Below are positions 25,594 through 32,819 of a DNA stretch of 46,624 nt, in pieces. Positions within the stretch are counted from its first letter, which is position 1; every line of letters starts with the position of its first letter. Both the position numbers and the translations under genes were made by a program. The notes under the pieces are model-generated. The model did no database searches, was not told the origin of the DNA, and saw only the letters and a list, made by a program, of their open reading frames with translations. This stretch comes from an uncultured Acidimicrobiales bacterium (lineage in GTDB: Bacteria; Actinomycetota; Acidimicrobiia; Acidimicrobiales; SHLQ01): the NCBI GenBank assembly GCA_938084885.1, contig CALKGG010000084.1, positions 1 through 46,624 on the forward strand. The letters run 5' to 3'.

Positions 25594-25947
25594 ATGGTTG
25601 CAACTCCCAAGAAGGGGCCCCGCTTCGGCGGCAGCGCCTCACATCAGAAGGCCATGATGGCCAACCTCGTCGCGTCCCTGATTGCTGCTGAGGCAATCAC
25701 GACCACCGAGGCCAAGGCGAAGGCCATGCGTCCAATCGCTGAGAAGATGATCACCAAGGCCAAGAAGGGCGGGGTGCACAACCACCGTCAGGTCATGAAG
25801 TTCCTTGGTGACCGCGAGATGGCGACCAAGTTATTCGACGAGGTCGGTCCTCGATACGTCGATCGTCCTGGTGGCTACACCCGCATCATGAAGCTCGGAC
25901 CACGTTCCGGCGATAATGCACCAATGGCACGCATCGAATTAGTTTGA
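25594..25947 (+). CDS. rplQ: 50S ribosomal protein L17
   Basis: A 117-residue L17 at the tunnel exit side of the 50S. '[28 protein letters not shown]' is cut here at the first helix; '[19 protein letters not shown]' and '[25 protein letters not shown]' are the family signatures. It ends the rpoA unit. No clear terminator follows, only short imperfect inverted repeats. Confidence 0.97.
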   Translation: MVATPKKGPRFGGSASHQKAMMANLVASLIAAEAITTTEAKAKAMRPIAEKMITKAKKGGVHNHRQVMKFLGDREMATKLFDEVGPRYVDRPGGYTRIMKLGPRSGDNAPMARIELV

Positions 25948-25993
25948 GCATCGTCTCCGCCGGTTGAGTCAAGCTTCAACGAACCAGTTCTCG

Positions 25994-26021
25994 TTGACGC
26001 ATTGACGACTGTCGGTAGAAT
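25994..26021 (+). promoter_or_regulatory. promoter of truA, leaderless
   Basis: TTGACG (25994-25999), a 16-base spacer and TAGAAT (26016-26021) are each one base from the consensus hexamers. The truA ATG begins six bases after the -10 box, so the transcript should start at the start codon. There is no Shine-Dalgarno between. Confidence 0.75.
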
Positions 26022-26027
26022 CTGAAG

Positions 26028-26783
26028 ATGAAGATGAAGGCCACTGTCGCGTATAACGGCAGTGGCTTTCATGGTTTTGCAGTGAACCGAGATGTTCGCA
26101 CGGTTGCGGGCGATCTCGAGGCGGCGTTGAGCACGATCTTCGGCGAACCAATCACCGTCGAATGTGCCGGCCGCACCGACAAAGGTGTGCACGGTCGCGG
26201 ACAGGTGATTAGCTTCGACGCGCCAAACGATTCGAGTATTGAGCCGCATCGGATCGAGCACTCGTTGAATGGACTGTGCCGCCCCGGAATCGTTGTGCGC
26301 GATGTCCAAGTGACCAACGACGATTTCCACGCCCGATTCTCCGCACATTGGCGCCAGTATCGCTATCAGGTCTTGGTGTCACCGCATCAAGACCCGCTGC
26401 GTGCCAACTCGTCATGGCATGTCCCCGAGCCGCTCGACCTCTCCCGCATGAATAACGCCGCCCGACACCTGCTCGGCGAGCACGATTTCACCTCGTTCTG
26501 TAAGCGGGTGAAAGTCCCCGAAGGGACACCGGAGAAAAGTCTGGTTCGTCACGTGCTCGAAGCCGAATGGAGCGAGGGCCACGATGACATTGTCGAGTTC
26601 TGGGTCAAGTCGACCGCCTTTTGCCACCAGATGGTGCGCTCGTTTGTCGGAACTCTCGTCGATGTGGGAATCGGCAAGTTTGCCGCAGACGACATTCCCA
26701 CAATGCTCAACGCCAAAGATCGCACGGCTGCGGGACGAGTTGCCCCACCGCAGGGCCTGACGTTCTGGCGGGTCGAGTACTAG
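26028..26783 (+). CDS. truA: tRNA pseudouridine(38-40) synthase
   Basis: A 251-residue TruA, which converts uridines 38-40 of the tRNA anticodon arm to pseudouridine. The catalytic Asp51 lies in 'CAGRTDKGVHGRGQV'. The second conserved block 'FHARFSAHWRQYRYQV' and the third 'FCHQMVRSFVGTLVDVG' are complete. The length is normal. A second ATG lies two codons on (26034), but the first is placed exactly for leaderless initiation. The stop is directly followed by the stop codon of the convergent SDR gene with no gap. Confidence 0.97.
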   Translation: MKMKATVAYNGSGFHGFAVNRDVRTVAGDLEAALSTIFGEPITVECAGRTDKGVHGRGQVISFDAPNDSSIEPHRIEHSLNGLCRPGIVVRDVQVTNDDFHARFSAHWRQYRYQVLVSPHQDPLRANSSWHVPEPLDLSRMNNAARHLLGEHDFTSFCKRVKVPEGTPEKSLVRHVLEAEWSEGHDDIVEFWVKSTAFCHQMVRSFVGTLVDVGIGKFAADDIPTMLNAKDRTAAGRVAPPQGLTFWRVEY

Positions 26784-27605
26784 CTACTCTCCGCGCTCGG
26801 GCAGGTTACGTCGCGTGACTGCCGTAATGAGCCGCTGCGTAACCGCTGCAGGCAACCTCGACCCAACATCGAACAACAACGCATCGGGACCAATGAGCGC
26901 CCGGCGGCGGTTGCGCTGTACGGCGCGCAGGATCTGTTTGGCGGCGGCGTCTGGCGAAGTCATCGCCATGGCATTGAATCGTTCGACCGCGTGGTCGTTC
27001 CCGAATTGGGAACGCCCGTTCCGGACAATGTTTGTCTTGATCCCACCGGGGTGAACAGTGGTTACCGAAACGTGGCTTTCCTCGAGCTCCAGTTCCATGC
27101 GCAGCGCGTCGGTGTAGCCGCGAACGCCAAACTTCGCCGCGTTGTACGCCGACTGCGTTGGAATCGACACCAGACCGAACACGCTAGAAATGTTCACGAT
27201 GTGTCCCGCGTCGCTAGCCCGCAGATATGGCAGAAAGGCTTGCGTGCCGTGCACGACGCCCCAGAAATTGACATTCATTACCCACGCCACATCGTCGACC
27301 GACTGCGACGATGCATCGTGGATTAGGTTCACGCCGGCATTGTTGATGACGAGATTGATCTCACCGTGATGGCGGGCGCTCGCCTCGGCCCACGCCTCGA
27401 CGGCATCGCGATTCGCGACATCGACGGTGTTACAAGTGATCTGCACCGATTGGCGACACAACGCGGCGGTCGTTTCCAGACCTTGCGAGTCGAGATCGCA
27501 TAGTGCGAGTCCACAACCCCGTTCAGACAATGCAACAGCCAAAGAGCGACCAATCCCCGATGCTGCACCCGTGATTGCCGCAACTCGACCGTTGAAGTCT
27601 TTCAT
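26784..27605 (-). CDS. short-chain dehydrogenase/reductase
   Basis: A 273-residue classical SDR that would oxidise or reduce an alcohol/carbonyl with NAD(P). The cofactor motif is 'TGAASGIG' at 12-19, 'NNAG' is at 88-91, and the catalytic set is Ser140/141, Tyr154 and Lys158 in 'SAYNAAKFGV'. 'HPGGIKTNI' follows. The C-terminal third is basic and of the type seen in SDRs acting on lipids or large hydrophobic substrates; the substrate cannot be named. The frame is open upstream, but the ATG at 27605 overlaps the stop of the hydrolase gene (ATGA), which indicates coupling and fits the SDR start. It is the last gene of the leftward cluster and converges on truA. Confidence 0.92.
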   Translation of the reverse strand: MKDFNGRVAAITGAASGIGRSLAVALSERGCGLALCDLDSQGLETTAALCRQSVQITCNTVDVANRDAVEAWAEASARHHGEINLVINNAGVNLIHDASSQSVDDVAWVMNVNFWGVVHGTQAFLPYLRASDAGHIVNISSVFGLVSIPTQSAYNAAKFGVRGYTDALRMELELEESHVSVTTVHPGGIKTNIVRNGRSQFGNDHAVERFNAMAMTSPDAAAKQILRAVQRNRRRALIGPDALLFDVGSRLPAAVTQRLITAVTRRNLPERGE

Positions 27606-28339
27606 GGCCGATGGAGGGTCTGGCCCAGCGTCGGGCGAGCAAGCCTCGTCGCAATGATCTCCCAAGCGTCGGGGTCGATCGTGATTCCGACATGAGGCGA
27701 GGTCAGCTCAATGTTCTCGACATTCGGGCTAAACGTATCGATGCATGCACGCCAGTCGACGATGGCATCGGCCTTCGAATACATTGCCGTGATTGGTCGT
27801 TCGATCGGGATCCGGTTGCGCAGAGCGACCCTGGCGTCGAGGTAGTCGACGTGCTCGTCGCTGTAGGCCTTTGCTCCACGCGTATATTTTGGTCCGCCAA
27901 ATACTGGCGTCGCCAACGTGATCACTTCGCGAACAAGCTCGGGGTGGTCTCGGGCGATCTCGCGAGCCAAGACGCCGCCAAGGCTCCAGCCGAGCAACAC
28001 GATTGGTTTTCCGGCGGTGGAAACGTGATGGGCAACCGAATTCGCGATCGATGGGAGCATGCCCTCGACATCGCCGCTGTTGAAGCCGAAACCCCAACCC
28101 ACCGTCGTGTGTCCCACGGTTCGCAAGCCGGACCGGATCGGCAGCATGAAGAGGTCCGATGTGCTCCACCCGGGAAACACCATGACCGTCTCGTCGCCCC
28201 TTGGAAGGTTGAGAAGGCTGGGTGCACGACGGGCGAGGCGGGGAAGTTGTCGAAGGCCAGCAATCTCTCGGGAGAGCTTTGCCCCAGTGGGGGCAGCGAA
28301 ACTGGTGGGGTCGTCAGTTCTTTGCTGCACGCTCGTCAT
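27602..28339 (-). CDS. alpha/beta hydrolase
   Basis: A 245-residue alpha/beta-hydrolase-fold protein. The nucleophile elbow is 'GWSLGG' with Ser119; a plausible acid is Asp191 in 'YSKADAIVDW', and His216 in 'SPHVG' completes the triad. 'VFPGWSTSD' supplies the oxyanion-hole region. There is no signal peptide. The pattern resembles esterases and lipase-like hydrolases that accompany SDRs; the substrate is unknown. The ATG at 28339 lacks a Shine-Dalgarno but has TACGAT seven bases upstream. Its stop overlaps the SDR start by four bases. The histidine kinase gene ends 45 bases upstream. Confidence 0.88.
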   Translation of the reverse strand: MTSVQQRTDDPTSFAAPTGAKLSREIAGLRQLPRLARRAPSLLNLPRGDETVMVFPGWSTSDLFMLPIRSGLRTVGHTTVGWGFGFNSGDVEGMLPSIANSVAHHVSTAGKPIVLLGWSLGGVLAREIARDHPELVREVITLATPVFGGPKYTRGAKAYSDEHVDYLDARVALRNRIPIERPITAMYSKADAIVDWRACIDTFSPNVENIELTSPHVGITIDPDAWEIIATRLARPTLGQTLHRP

Positions 28340-28346
28340 TGCTCGA

Positions 28347-28352
28347 ATCGTA
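28347..28352 (-). promoter_or_regulatory. -10 box (TACGAT) of the hydrolase-SDR pair
   Basis: On the minus strand TACGAT is followed by seven bases and the ATG at 28339. Initiation at the start codon is expected, giving a leaderless message separate from the upstream two-component genes. No convincing -35 is visible. Confidence 0.5.
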
Positions 28353-28384
28353 GTCGGCGCAGATCGAGTCGATGCGACCCCGTG

Positions 28385-29611
28385 TTAGGCCGGTTGCAGC
28401 TCGATGTGGACTGCGCCACCCGGGCCGGGATCGGCCCAGATCCTCCCGTCGAGAGCTTCGACAATCCCCTTGGACACCGCCAGTCCGAGGCCAGCGCCGC
28501 CCTGAGCACGTTCGCGCGCTTCATCGTGGCGGCGGAACGGTTGGAACGCCTCTTCAGTGAAGTCGGCTGGAAATCCGCTGCCTTGGTCAAGCACCGAGAT
28601 GCGTCTGTCGGTTCCGTCGACCTCGATGCAGACACGGTCGTTCGTGGGCGAATGACGAAGTGCGTTGCTAATGATGTTTTGGAGGACACGACTGAGTTGT
28701 TGCGGATCGGCGGTCACGCTCATCGATTCGGGTCCGTTCACCAACAACGTAATGTTGCGGTCGACCGCGATTGGTTCCATCCGGTTAACGACATCGTTGA
28801 TGGACGTCATTGCATCGACAGGACCCGCGGCGATTTGGTAGCGGCCGGCCTCGAGCTGGCCAATGGTGAAGAGATCAGTGATAAGCGTTTCGACCGCTGT
28901 CAGATCCGACTCGATTGTTCGCAGGTAGCGCTCCGGGTCCGGAGCCACACCGTCGAGTAGCGCCTCGGTGGCGAGACGCATGGAGGTCAGCGGTGTTCGA
29001 GCATCATGGCTGAGCGAGGCCAGAGTGATCGACCGTTCGCGTTCGGCTTCCTCGCGTGCCTTGTTCGACGACGAGATCTGATTGACCATCGCATCGATCG
29101 CTGACGAGAGCTCACCAACCTCGTCGATTCGCTCGAGATCAGACCGAACCTCGAGATCGCCTTCGCCGATTCGTTTCGCGACATCGGTAAGGGCGGTGAG
29201 GTCGCGAGTCAAGGGACGAGCGAGCGTGTAGGTCACGCCAATTCCGAGCACGGTGGCAAAGGCGAGGAGGCGAAGCAAGAACTCGGGGTCACTCAAGAAC
29301 GTCGATCGAGAACCGGCGGCCAACGCAGCGGCAATCACGACCGGACCCGAGATCGCGGCGAGCAGCATTCGGCGGGTCAGCGAGCTTGGCGCAAAGAGGC
29401 GAAAGACGATCGTGATTGCCACCGATGCAGCAGCGATCGAAACGAGCAGCGCAATGGCTTGGTTGCGCTCCTCGGTCATTGTTTGCATCGCAATTTCGGC
29501 ACCGACGGTGGTAGCCAAGCCAGTAACCGTTGCAATGACGGCAATAGCGATCAGAAATTGGGGCCAGGGCGTGTCGCTACCCGTGCCCGATTGGTCGTTG
29601 TCAGGGCTCAT
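28385..29611 (-). CDS. sensor histidine kinase
   Basis: A 408-residue membrane histidine kinase. Four hydrophobic segments (about 19-41, 51-73, 82-100 and 110-132) with almost no external loop suggest sensing within or at the membrane. A HAMP domain follows (about 132-185). The phospho-acceptor is His202 in 'SLSHDARTPLTS'. The ATPase domain shows the N box 'QNIISNALRHS', the G1 box 'DQGSGF' and the G2 box 'GGAGLGLAVSKGIVEALDG'. The ATG at 29611 overlaps the stop of the response regulator (ATGA), so the two are made together. The signal and targets are unknown. Confidence 0.95.
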   Translation of the reverse strand: MSPDNDQSGTGSDTPWPQFLIAIAVIATVTGLATTVGAEIAMQTMTEERNQAIALLVSIAAASVAITIVFRLFAPSSLTRRMLLAAISGPVVIAAALAAGSRSTFLSDPEFLLRLLAFATVLGIGVTYTLARPLTRDLTALTDVAKRIGEGDLEVRSDLERIDEVGELSSAIDAMVNQISSSNKAREEAERERSITLASLSHDARTPLTSMRLATEALLDGVAPDPERYLRTIESDLTAVETLITDLFTIGQLEAGRYQIAAGPVDAMTSINDVVNRMEPIAVDRNITLLVNGPESMSVTADPQQLSRVLQNIISNALRHSPTNDRVCIEVDGTDRRISVLDQGSGFPADFTEEAFQPFRRHDEARERAQGGAGLGLAVSKGIVEALDGRIWADPGPGGAVHIELQPA

Positions 29612-30291
29612 GGATCGAAGCGGTACCCGACGCCAAACACGGTGACGAGATGCTTCGGCTTTGAGGGGTCGGTCTCGAGACGACCGCGGAGACGCCGGAC
29701 GTGCACGGTGACCGTCGAAGGGTCCTGCCATTCGGTCGAACTGCTCCATACTTTCTGAAGGAGGTCCTCCCGGGTGAGCGCTTCACCTGGGTGAGCAAGG
29801 AAGCAGTTCAGCAGTTCGAACTCCTTGCGTGGGAGTTCGAGAGTCTCGCCAGCCTTTGACACGACCCATCGGGCTGGATCGACCGTGACATCGCCGAACT
29901 CGGTGATCATTTCCGCGCCAGAGGTGGACTCGGTACTGCGGCGAATCACCGAGCGGACACGAGCAACGACCTCTCGGGCAGAGAATGGCTTTACGACATA
30001 GTCGTCGGCGCCAGCTTCGAGCCCGCGCACACGGTCTGATTCCTCACCGCGAGCGGTGAGCAAGATGACCGGCAGCTGCGAGGTGCTGCGAATAAAGCTG
30101 AGAACATCGAGTCCGTTGCGCTTGGGCAGCATCAGGTCGAGAAGCACCAGGTCGGGGTTGTGTTCGGTGACGGCGGCGACTGCGGCATCTCCATCTCCTG
30201 CCTCAACAACGGTAAAGCCGTCAGCAGCAAGATATTGCGAGAGAACTTCACGCACCATTGGTTCGTCGTCTACCACGAGGATCGTTGACAT
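29608..30291 (-). CDS. OmpR-family response regulator
   Basis: A 227-residue response regulator. The receiver domain has the acidic pair Asp8/Asp9, phospho-acceptor Asp52 in 'LLDLMLP', Thr79 and Lys101. The C-terminal winged helix-turn-helix contains 'RKEFELLNCFLAHPGEALTRE' split by its turn and 'VTVHVRRLRGRLE', typical of OmpR/PhoB DNA-binding domains. Homologues begin at the ATG at 30291, 'STILVVDDEP', although the frame is open further upstream. A 16-bp perfect palindrome lies 70 bases upstream, between this gene and rplM, and is a candidate site for it or another regulator. Confidence 0.95.
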   Translation of the reverse strand: MSTILVVDDEPMVREVLSQYLAADGFTVVEAGDGDAAVAAVTEHNPDLVLLDLMLPKRNGLDVLSFIRSTSQLPVILLTARGEESDRVRGLEAGADDYVVKPFSAREVVARVRSVIRRSTESTSGAEMITEFGDVTVDPARWVVSKAGETLELPRKEFELLNCFLAHPGEALTREDLLQKVWSSSTEWQDPSTVTVHVRRLRGRLETDPSKPKHLVTVFGVGYRFDP

Positions 30292-30361
30292 ATTCTTCAC
30301 GGTAGTTAATAACCCTCGACCCGAACGCGAACTTCCATTCGTGTTCGCCACTTGGTAAGAA

Positions 30362-30377
30362 CGTCACCGCGGTGACG
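30362..30377. promoter_or_regulatory. 16-bp perfect palindrome between the response regulator and rplM
   Basis: CGTCACCGCGGTGACG is its own reverse complement. It lies 70 bases upstream of the response-regulator start and 29 bases upstream of the rplM -35 box, in a divergent intergenic region. A dimeric DNA-binding protein could use it. OmpR-type regulators usually bind direct repeats, so the binder need not be the neighbour. Confidence 0.5.
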
Positions 30378-30406
30378 ATCGATACGCGTAATCGCGCGTT
30401 TTCGTA

Positions 30407-30435
30407 TTGGTTTGTTCCGCGACCTCTCCTAGACT
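30407..30435 (+). promoter_or_regulatory. candidate promoter of rplM-rpsI-glmM
   Basis: TTGGTT (30407-30412), a 17-base spacer and TAGACT (30430-30435). This is the third instance of the TTGG-N17-TAG pattern in front of ribosomal genes here. The expected start near 30442 leaves a 44-base leader with AGGAG five bases before rplM. Confidence 0.65.
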
Positions 30436-30485
30436 CAATCTTCGTACTGAGCCGCCACTGCCCGCGGCTATTCGCAGGAGCGGAA

Positions 30486-30935
30486 ATGACCACCACAACA
30501 CCTAAAGCATCCGAAATCGAGCGTTCATGGCACATTGTCGACGCTGAAGGAATGGTGCTCGGCCGTCTCGCAACAGAGGTCGCCAACATCCTCCGTGGCA
30601 AGCACAAGCCGACGTACACGCCGAACCTCGATACTGGCGACCACGTCATCATCGTCAACGCGGACAAGATTGTGCTCACCTCGAACAAGGCCGAGCGCAA
30701 AATGGTTTACAGCCACTCGGGTTTCCCCGGCGGCCTCAAGTCCAGCACCTACGCCGAAGAGATGGCCAAGGACGCAGCGCAGACAGTCCAGCGCAGCATC
30801 AAGGGCATGTTGCCCAAGACTCGCCTCGGCCGTCAACAGATCACCAAGCTCAAGGTCTACAGCGGACCCGAGCATCCTCACGTGGCGCAGAACCCGCAGC
30901 CACTCGAATTCGCTCACGCAAAGCACCGGGCATAG
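30486..30935 (+). CDS. rplM: 50S ribosomal protein L13
   Basis: A 149-residue L13, an early 50S assembly protein. 'WHIVDAEGMVLGRLATEVA' and 'MVYSHSGFPGG' with 'GMLPKTRLG' are diagnostic. The frame is open to 30372, but the ATG at 30486 has AGGAG five bases upstream and lies after the promoter, whereas the upstream candidates lie before or within it. rpsI follows after 15 bases. Confidence 0.98.
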   Translation: MTTTTPKASEIERSWHIVDAEGMVLGRLATEVANILRGKHKPTYTPNLDTGDHVIIVNADKIVLTSNKAERKMVYSHSGFPGGLKSSTYAEEMAKDAAQTVQRSIKGMLPKTRLGRQQITKLKVYSGPEHPHVAQNPQPLEFAHAKHRA

Positions 30936-30950
30936 GAAGAACGTAAAGAC

Positions 30951-31346
30951 ATGGCAACTACCACTCCCATTCAGACCACCGGCCGCCGCAAGCGTGCAGT
31001 CGCCCGAGTCCGCCTGGTTCCCGGCGACGGCACCATGACCGTGAACGGTCGTACGCTTGAGGATTACTTCCCAAGCGCCGTGCACCGTCAGCAGCTCAGC
31101 GAGCCATTCCGTGTCACCGAGACCGAAGGCAACTGGGACGTTAGCGTCACCATGCACGGTGGAGGCCCGACCGGCCAGGCCGGCGCAATGCGCCTCGGTA
31201 TTGCCCGCGGACTTCTCGAAGTCGATCCCGAGTTTCGCGATTCGCTCAAGAAGGCCGGATTCCTCACTCGCGACTCTCGCAAGAAAGAATCCAAGAAGTA
31301 CGGCCTCAAGAAAGCACGTAAGGCACCTCAGTACTCGAAGCGTTAG
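30951..31346 (+). CDS. rpsI: 30S ribosomal protein S9
   Basis: A 131-residue S9, whose C-terminal Lys-Arg tail reaches the P-site tRNA. '[17 protein letters not shown]', '[17 protein letters not shown]' and the invariant end 'YSKR' are all present. It is transcribed with rplM and followed 15 bases later by glmM. Confidence 0.98.
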   Translation: MATTTPIQTTGRRKRAVARVRLVPGDGTMTVNGRTLEDYFPSAVHRQQLSEPFRVTETEGNWDVSVTMHGGGPTGQAGAMRLGIARGLLEVDPEFRDSLKKAGFLTRDSRKKESKKYGLKKARKAPQYSKR

Positions 31347-31361
31347 GCCGAAGGCCAGTAC

Positions 31362-32681
31362 ATGGCTCTTCGTTTCGGTACAGATGGGGTTCGGGCTGAG
31401 GCCCTTACCCAGCTGACGCTCGACTTCGCCCGTGCCTTGGGCGCTGCTTCGGCGCGCACGCTCGACGGCGACATACTCGTTGTTGGGCGCGATACGCGAG
31501 AGTCCGGACCTGCGCTCCAAGGTGCATTTGCCGAAGGTGCTGCGAGCGAAGGCGTCGAGATTCGCGACCTCGGTGTCGTTCCCACGCCTGCGGTTGCATG
31601 GATTTGCAAGGCTGATTCGCTCCCCGGAGCGATGCTCTCGGCGTCGCACAACCCGTGGCAGGACAACGGCATCAAGTTGTTTTCTGCTGGGGGACTGAAA
31701 CTTTCCGACGCCGATCAGGACGTCATCCAGGAACAACTCGACGACGCGCACGCACAGGGATACCCGACCGCGGCGACCACGCCGATTGTGCATAGCGGGT
31801 CCATCGATCGATACACCGAGGCGGTCATTTCGTCGGTTGACGGCCGCAGCTTTCACGGCAGCACCATCGTGCTCGACTCGGCAAACGGTTCGGCTTCGAC
31901 CACCGCCAAGGTGATCTTCGAGCGTCTCGGCGCCACTGTGATAAGCCTCGCCGATGCACCCAACGGACAGAACATCAACGCAGGCGTTGGTTCGACCCAT
32001 CCCGAGTTTCTTCAAGCCGCAGTCGTCGAACACGGTGCAGCTGCCGGGTTTGCCTTCGATGGCGACGCCGATCGGATCGCAGCCGTTGGGAGCGATGGCG
32101 AAGTCATCGACGGCGATCGCATCATTGCAATGAGTGCCGTCGACAGGCGCGAACGTGGCGTGCTTGCGAACGACACCGTCGTCATCACCGTTATGGCCAA
32201 CCTCGGCTTCCGTCGAGCAATGGACTCCTACGGGATTGCCATGGTCGAAACACCAGTGGGCGATCGTTACGTGCTCGAGGCCCTCGACGCTGGTGGACAT
32301 TCGCTCGGGGGCGAACAATCCGGTCATGTCATCCACCGCGACCTCGCAACGACCGGCGATGGTGTGCTCACCGCAGTGCAACTCTTCGACGCCGTGCTGC
32401 GACGTGGCGTTGACATGGGCACGTGGGCAACCAGTGTCATGGACCGACTTCCGCAGGTCCTCATCAACGTCCGAACCGCCGAGAAGATCTCCGATCTGTC
32501 CCAAAAGTTGGCTAGCGCTGTTGCGGCTGAGGAAGACGCTCTCGGTTCCGGTGGACGCGTGCTCATCCGTGAGTCCGGTACCGAGCCAGTGGTCCGAGTG
32601 ATGGTCGAGGCCGAGACGTCCAAGATCGCAACAGCATCAGCAGAGCGACTCGTCGCCGTTGTCGAGGCGCTGTCGGAGTAA
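31362..32681 (+). CDS. glmM: phosphoglucosamine mutase
   Basis: A 439-residue GlmM, which converts glucosamine-6-phosphate to glucosamine-1-phosphate for UDP-GlcNAc and peptidoglycan. The active-site serine is Ser95 in 'SASHNPWQDNGIK', the metal-binding loop is 'FDGDADRIAAVG', the sugar loop is 'GGEQSGH', and the phosphate loop is 'RESGTEPVVRVMVE'. The start 'RFGTDGVRAEA' is normal. The gene sits after rpsI, as in many actinobacteria, and immediately before the glmS-like gene, so two successive steps of the pathway are adjacent. Confidence 0.97.
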   Translation: MALRFGTDGVRAEALTQLTLDFARALGAASARTLDGDILVVGRDTRESGPALQGAFAEGAASEGVEIRDLGVVPTPAVAWICKADSLPGAMLSASHNPWQDNGIKLFSAGGLKLSDADQDVIQEQLDDAHAQGYPTAATTPIVHSGSIDRYTEAVISSVDGRSFHGSTIVLDSANGSASTTAKVIFERLGATVISLADAPNGQNINAGVGSTHPEFLQAAVVEHGAAAGFAFDGDADRIAAVGSDGEVIDGDRIIAMSAVDRRERGVLANDTVVITVMANLGFRRAMDSYGIAMVETPVGDRYVLEALDAGGHSLGGEQSGHVIHRDLATTGDGVLTAVQLFDAVLRRGVDMGTWATSVMDRLPQVLINVRTAEKISDLSQKLASAVAAEEDALGSGGRVLIRESGTEPVVRVMVEAETSKIATASAERLVAVVEALSE

Positions 32682-32763
32682 GTTCAACACGCTGCGGCTT
32701 TACCTTGGCTTTTCTCCGCCGATGGAAAGCTACGTAGGTCCCCCCGGCCCGGTGTGGTGTTTC

Positions 32764-32769
32764 TACACT
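32764..32769 (+). promoter_or_regulatory. possible -10 box (TACACT) of glmS
   Basis: TACACT lies 50 bases before the glmS ATG in the 138-base gap after glmM. The -35 position is C/G-rich and matches nothing. The last bases before the ATG form a small stem (GAAAG...CTTTC, 32806-32819) that includes part of the weak Shine-Dalgarno. No glmS ribozyme core is evident. Confidence 0.3.
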
Positions 32770-32819
32770 GGGCACTGAGCTGAGCACTCTTGCGCGTGCT
32801 TATTTGAAAGAGAGCTTTC

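Noticed and set aside
25978..25999. Terminator after rplQ
   Set aside because: Only a 6-bp stem (CAACGA/TCGTTG) without a T-run is visible, and it overlaps the truA -35 box.
30525..32504. Long open frame (659 codons) on the minus strand opposite rplM, rpsI and glmM
   Set aside because: It is antisense to three unmistakable genes, its product is Val/His/Asp-rich without any family motif, and such frames arise from the codon bias of high-GC genes.
32682..32819. Possible glmS ribozyme upstream of the GlmS-like gene
   Set aside because: The gap has small stems but not the conserved core or nested pseudoknots of the ribozyme, and that class is mostly found in Firmicutes.
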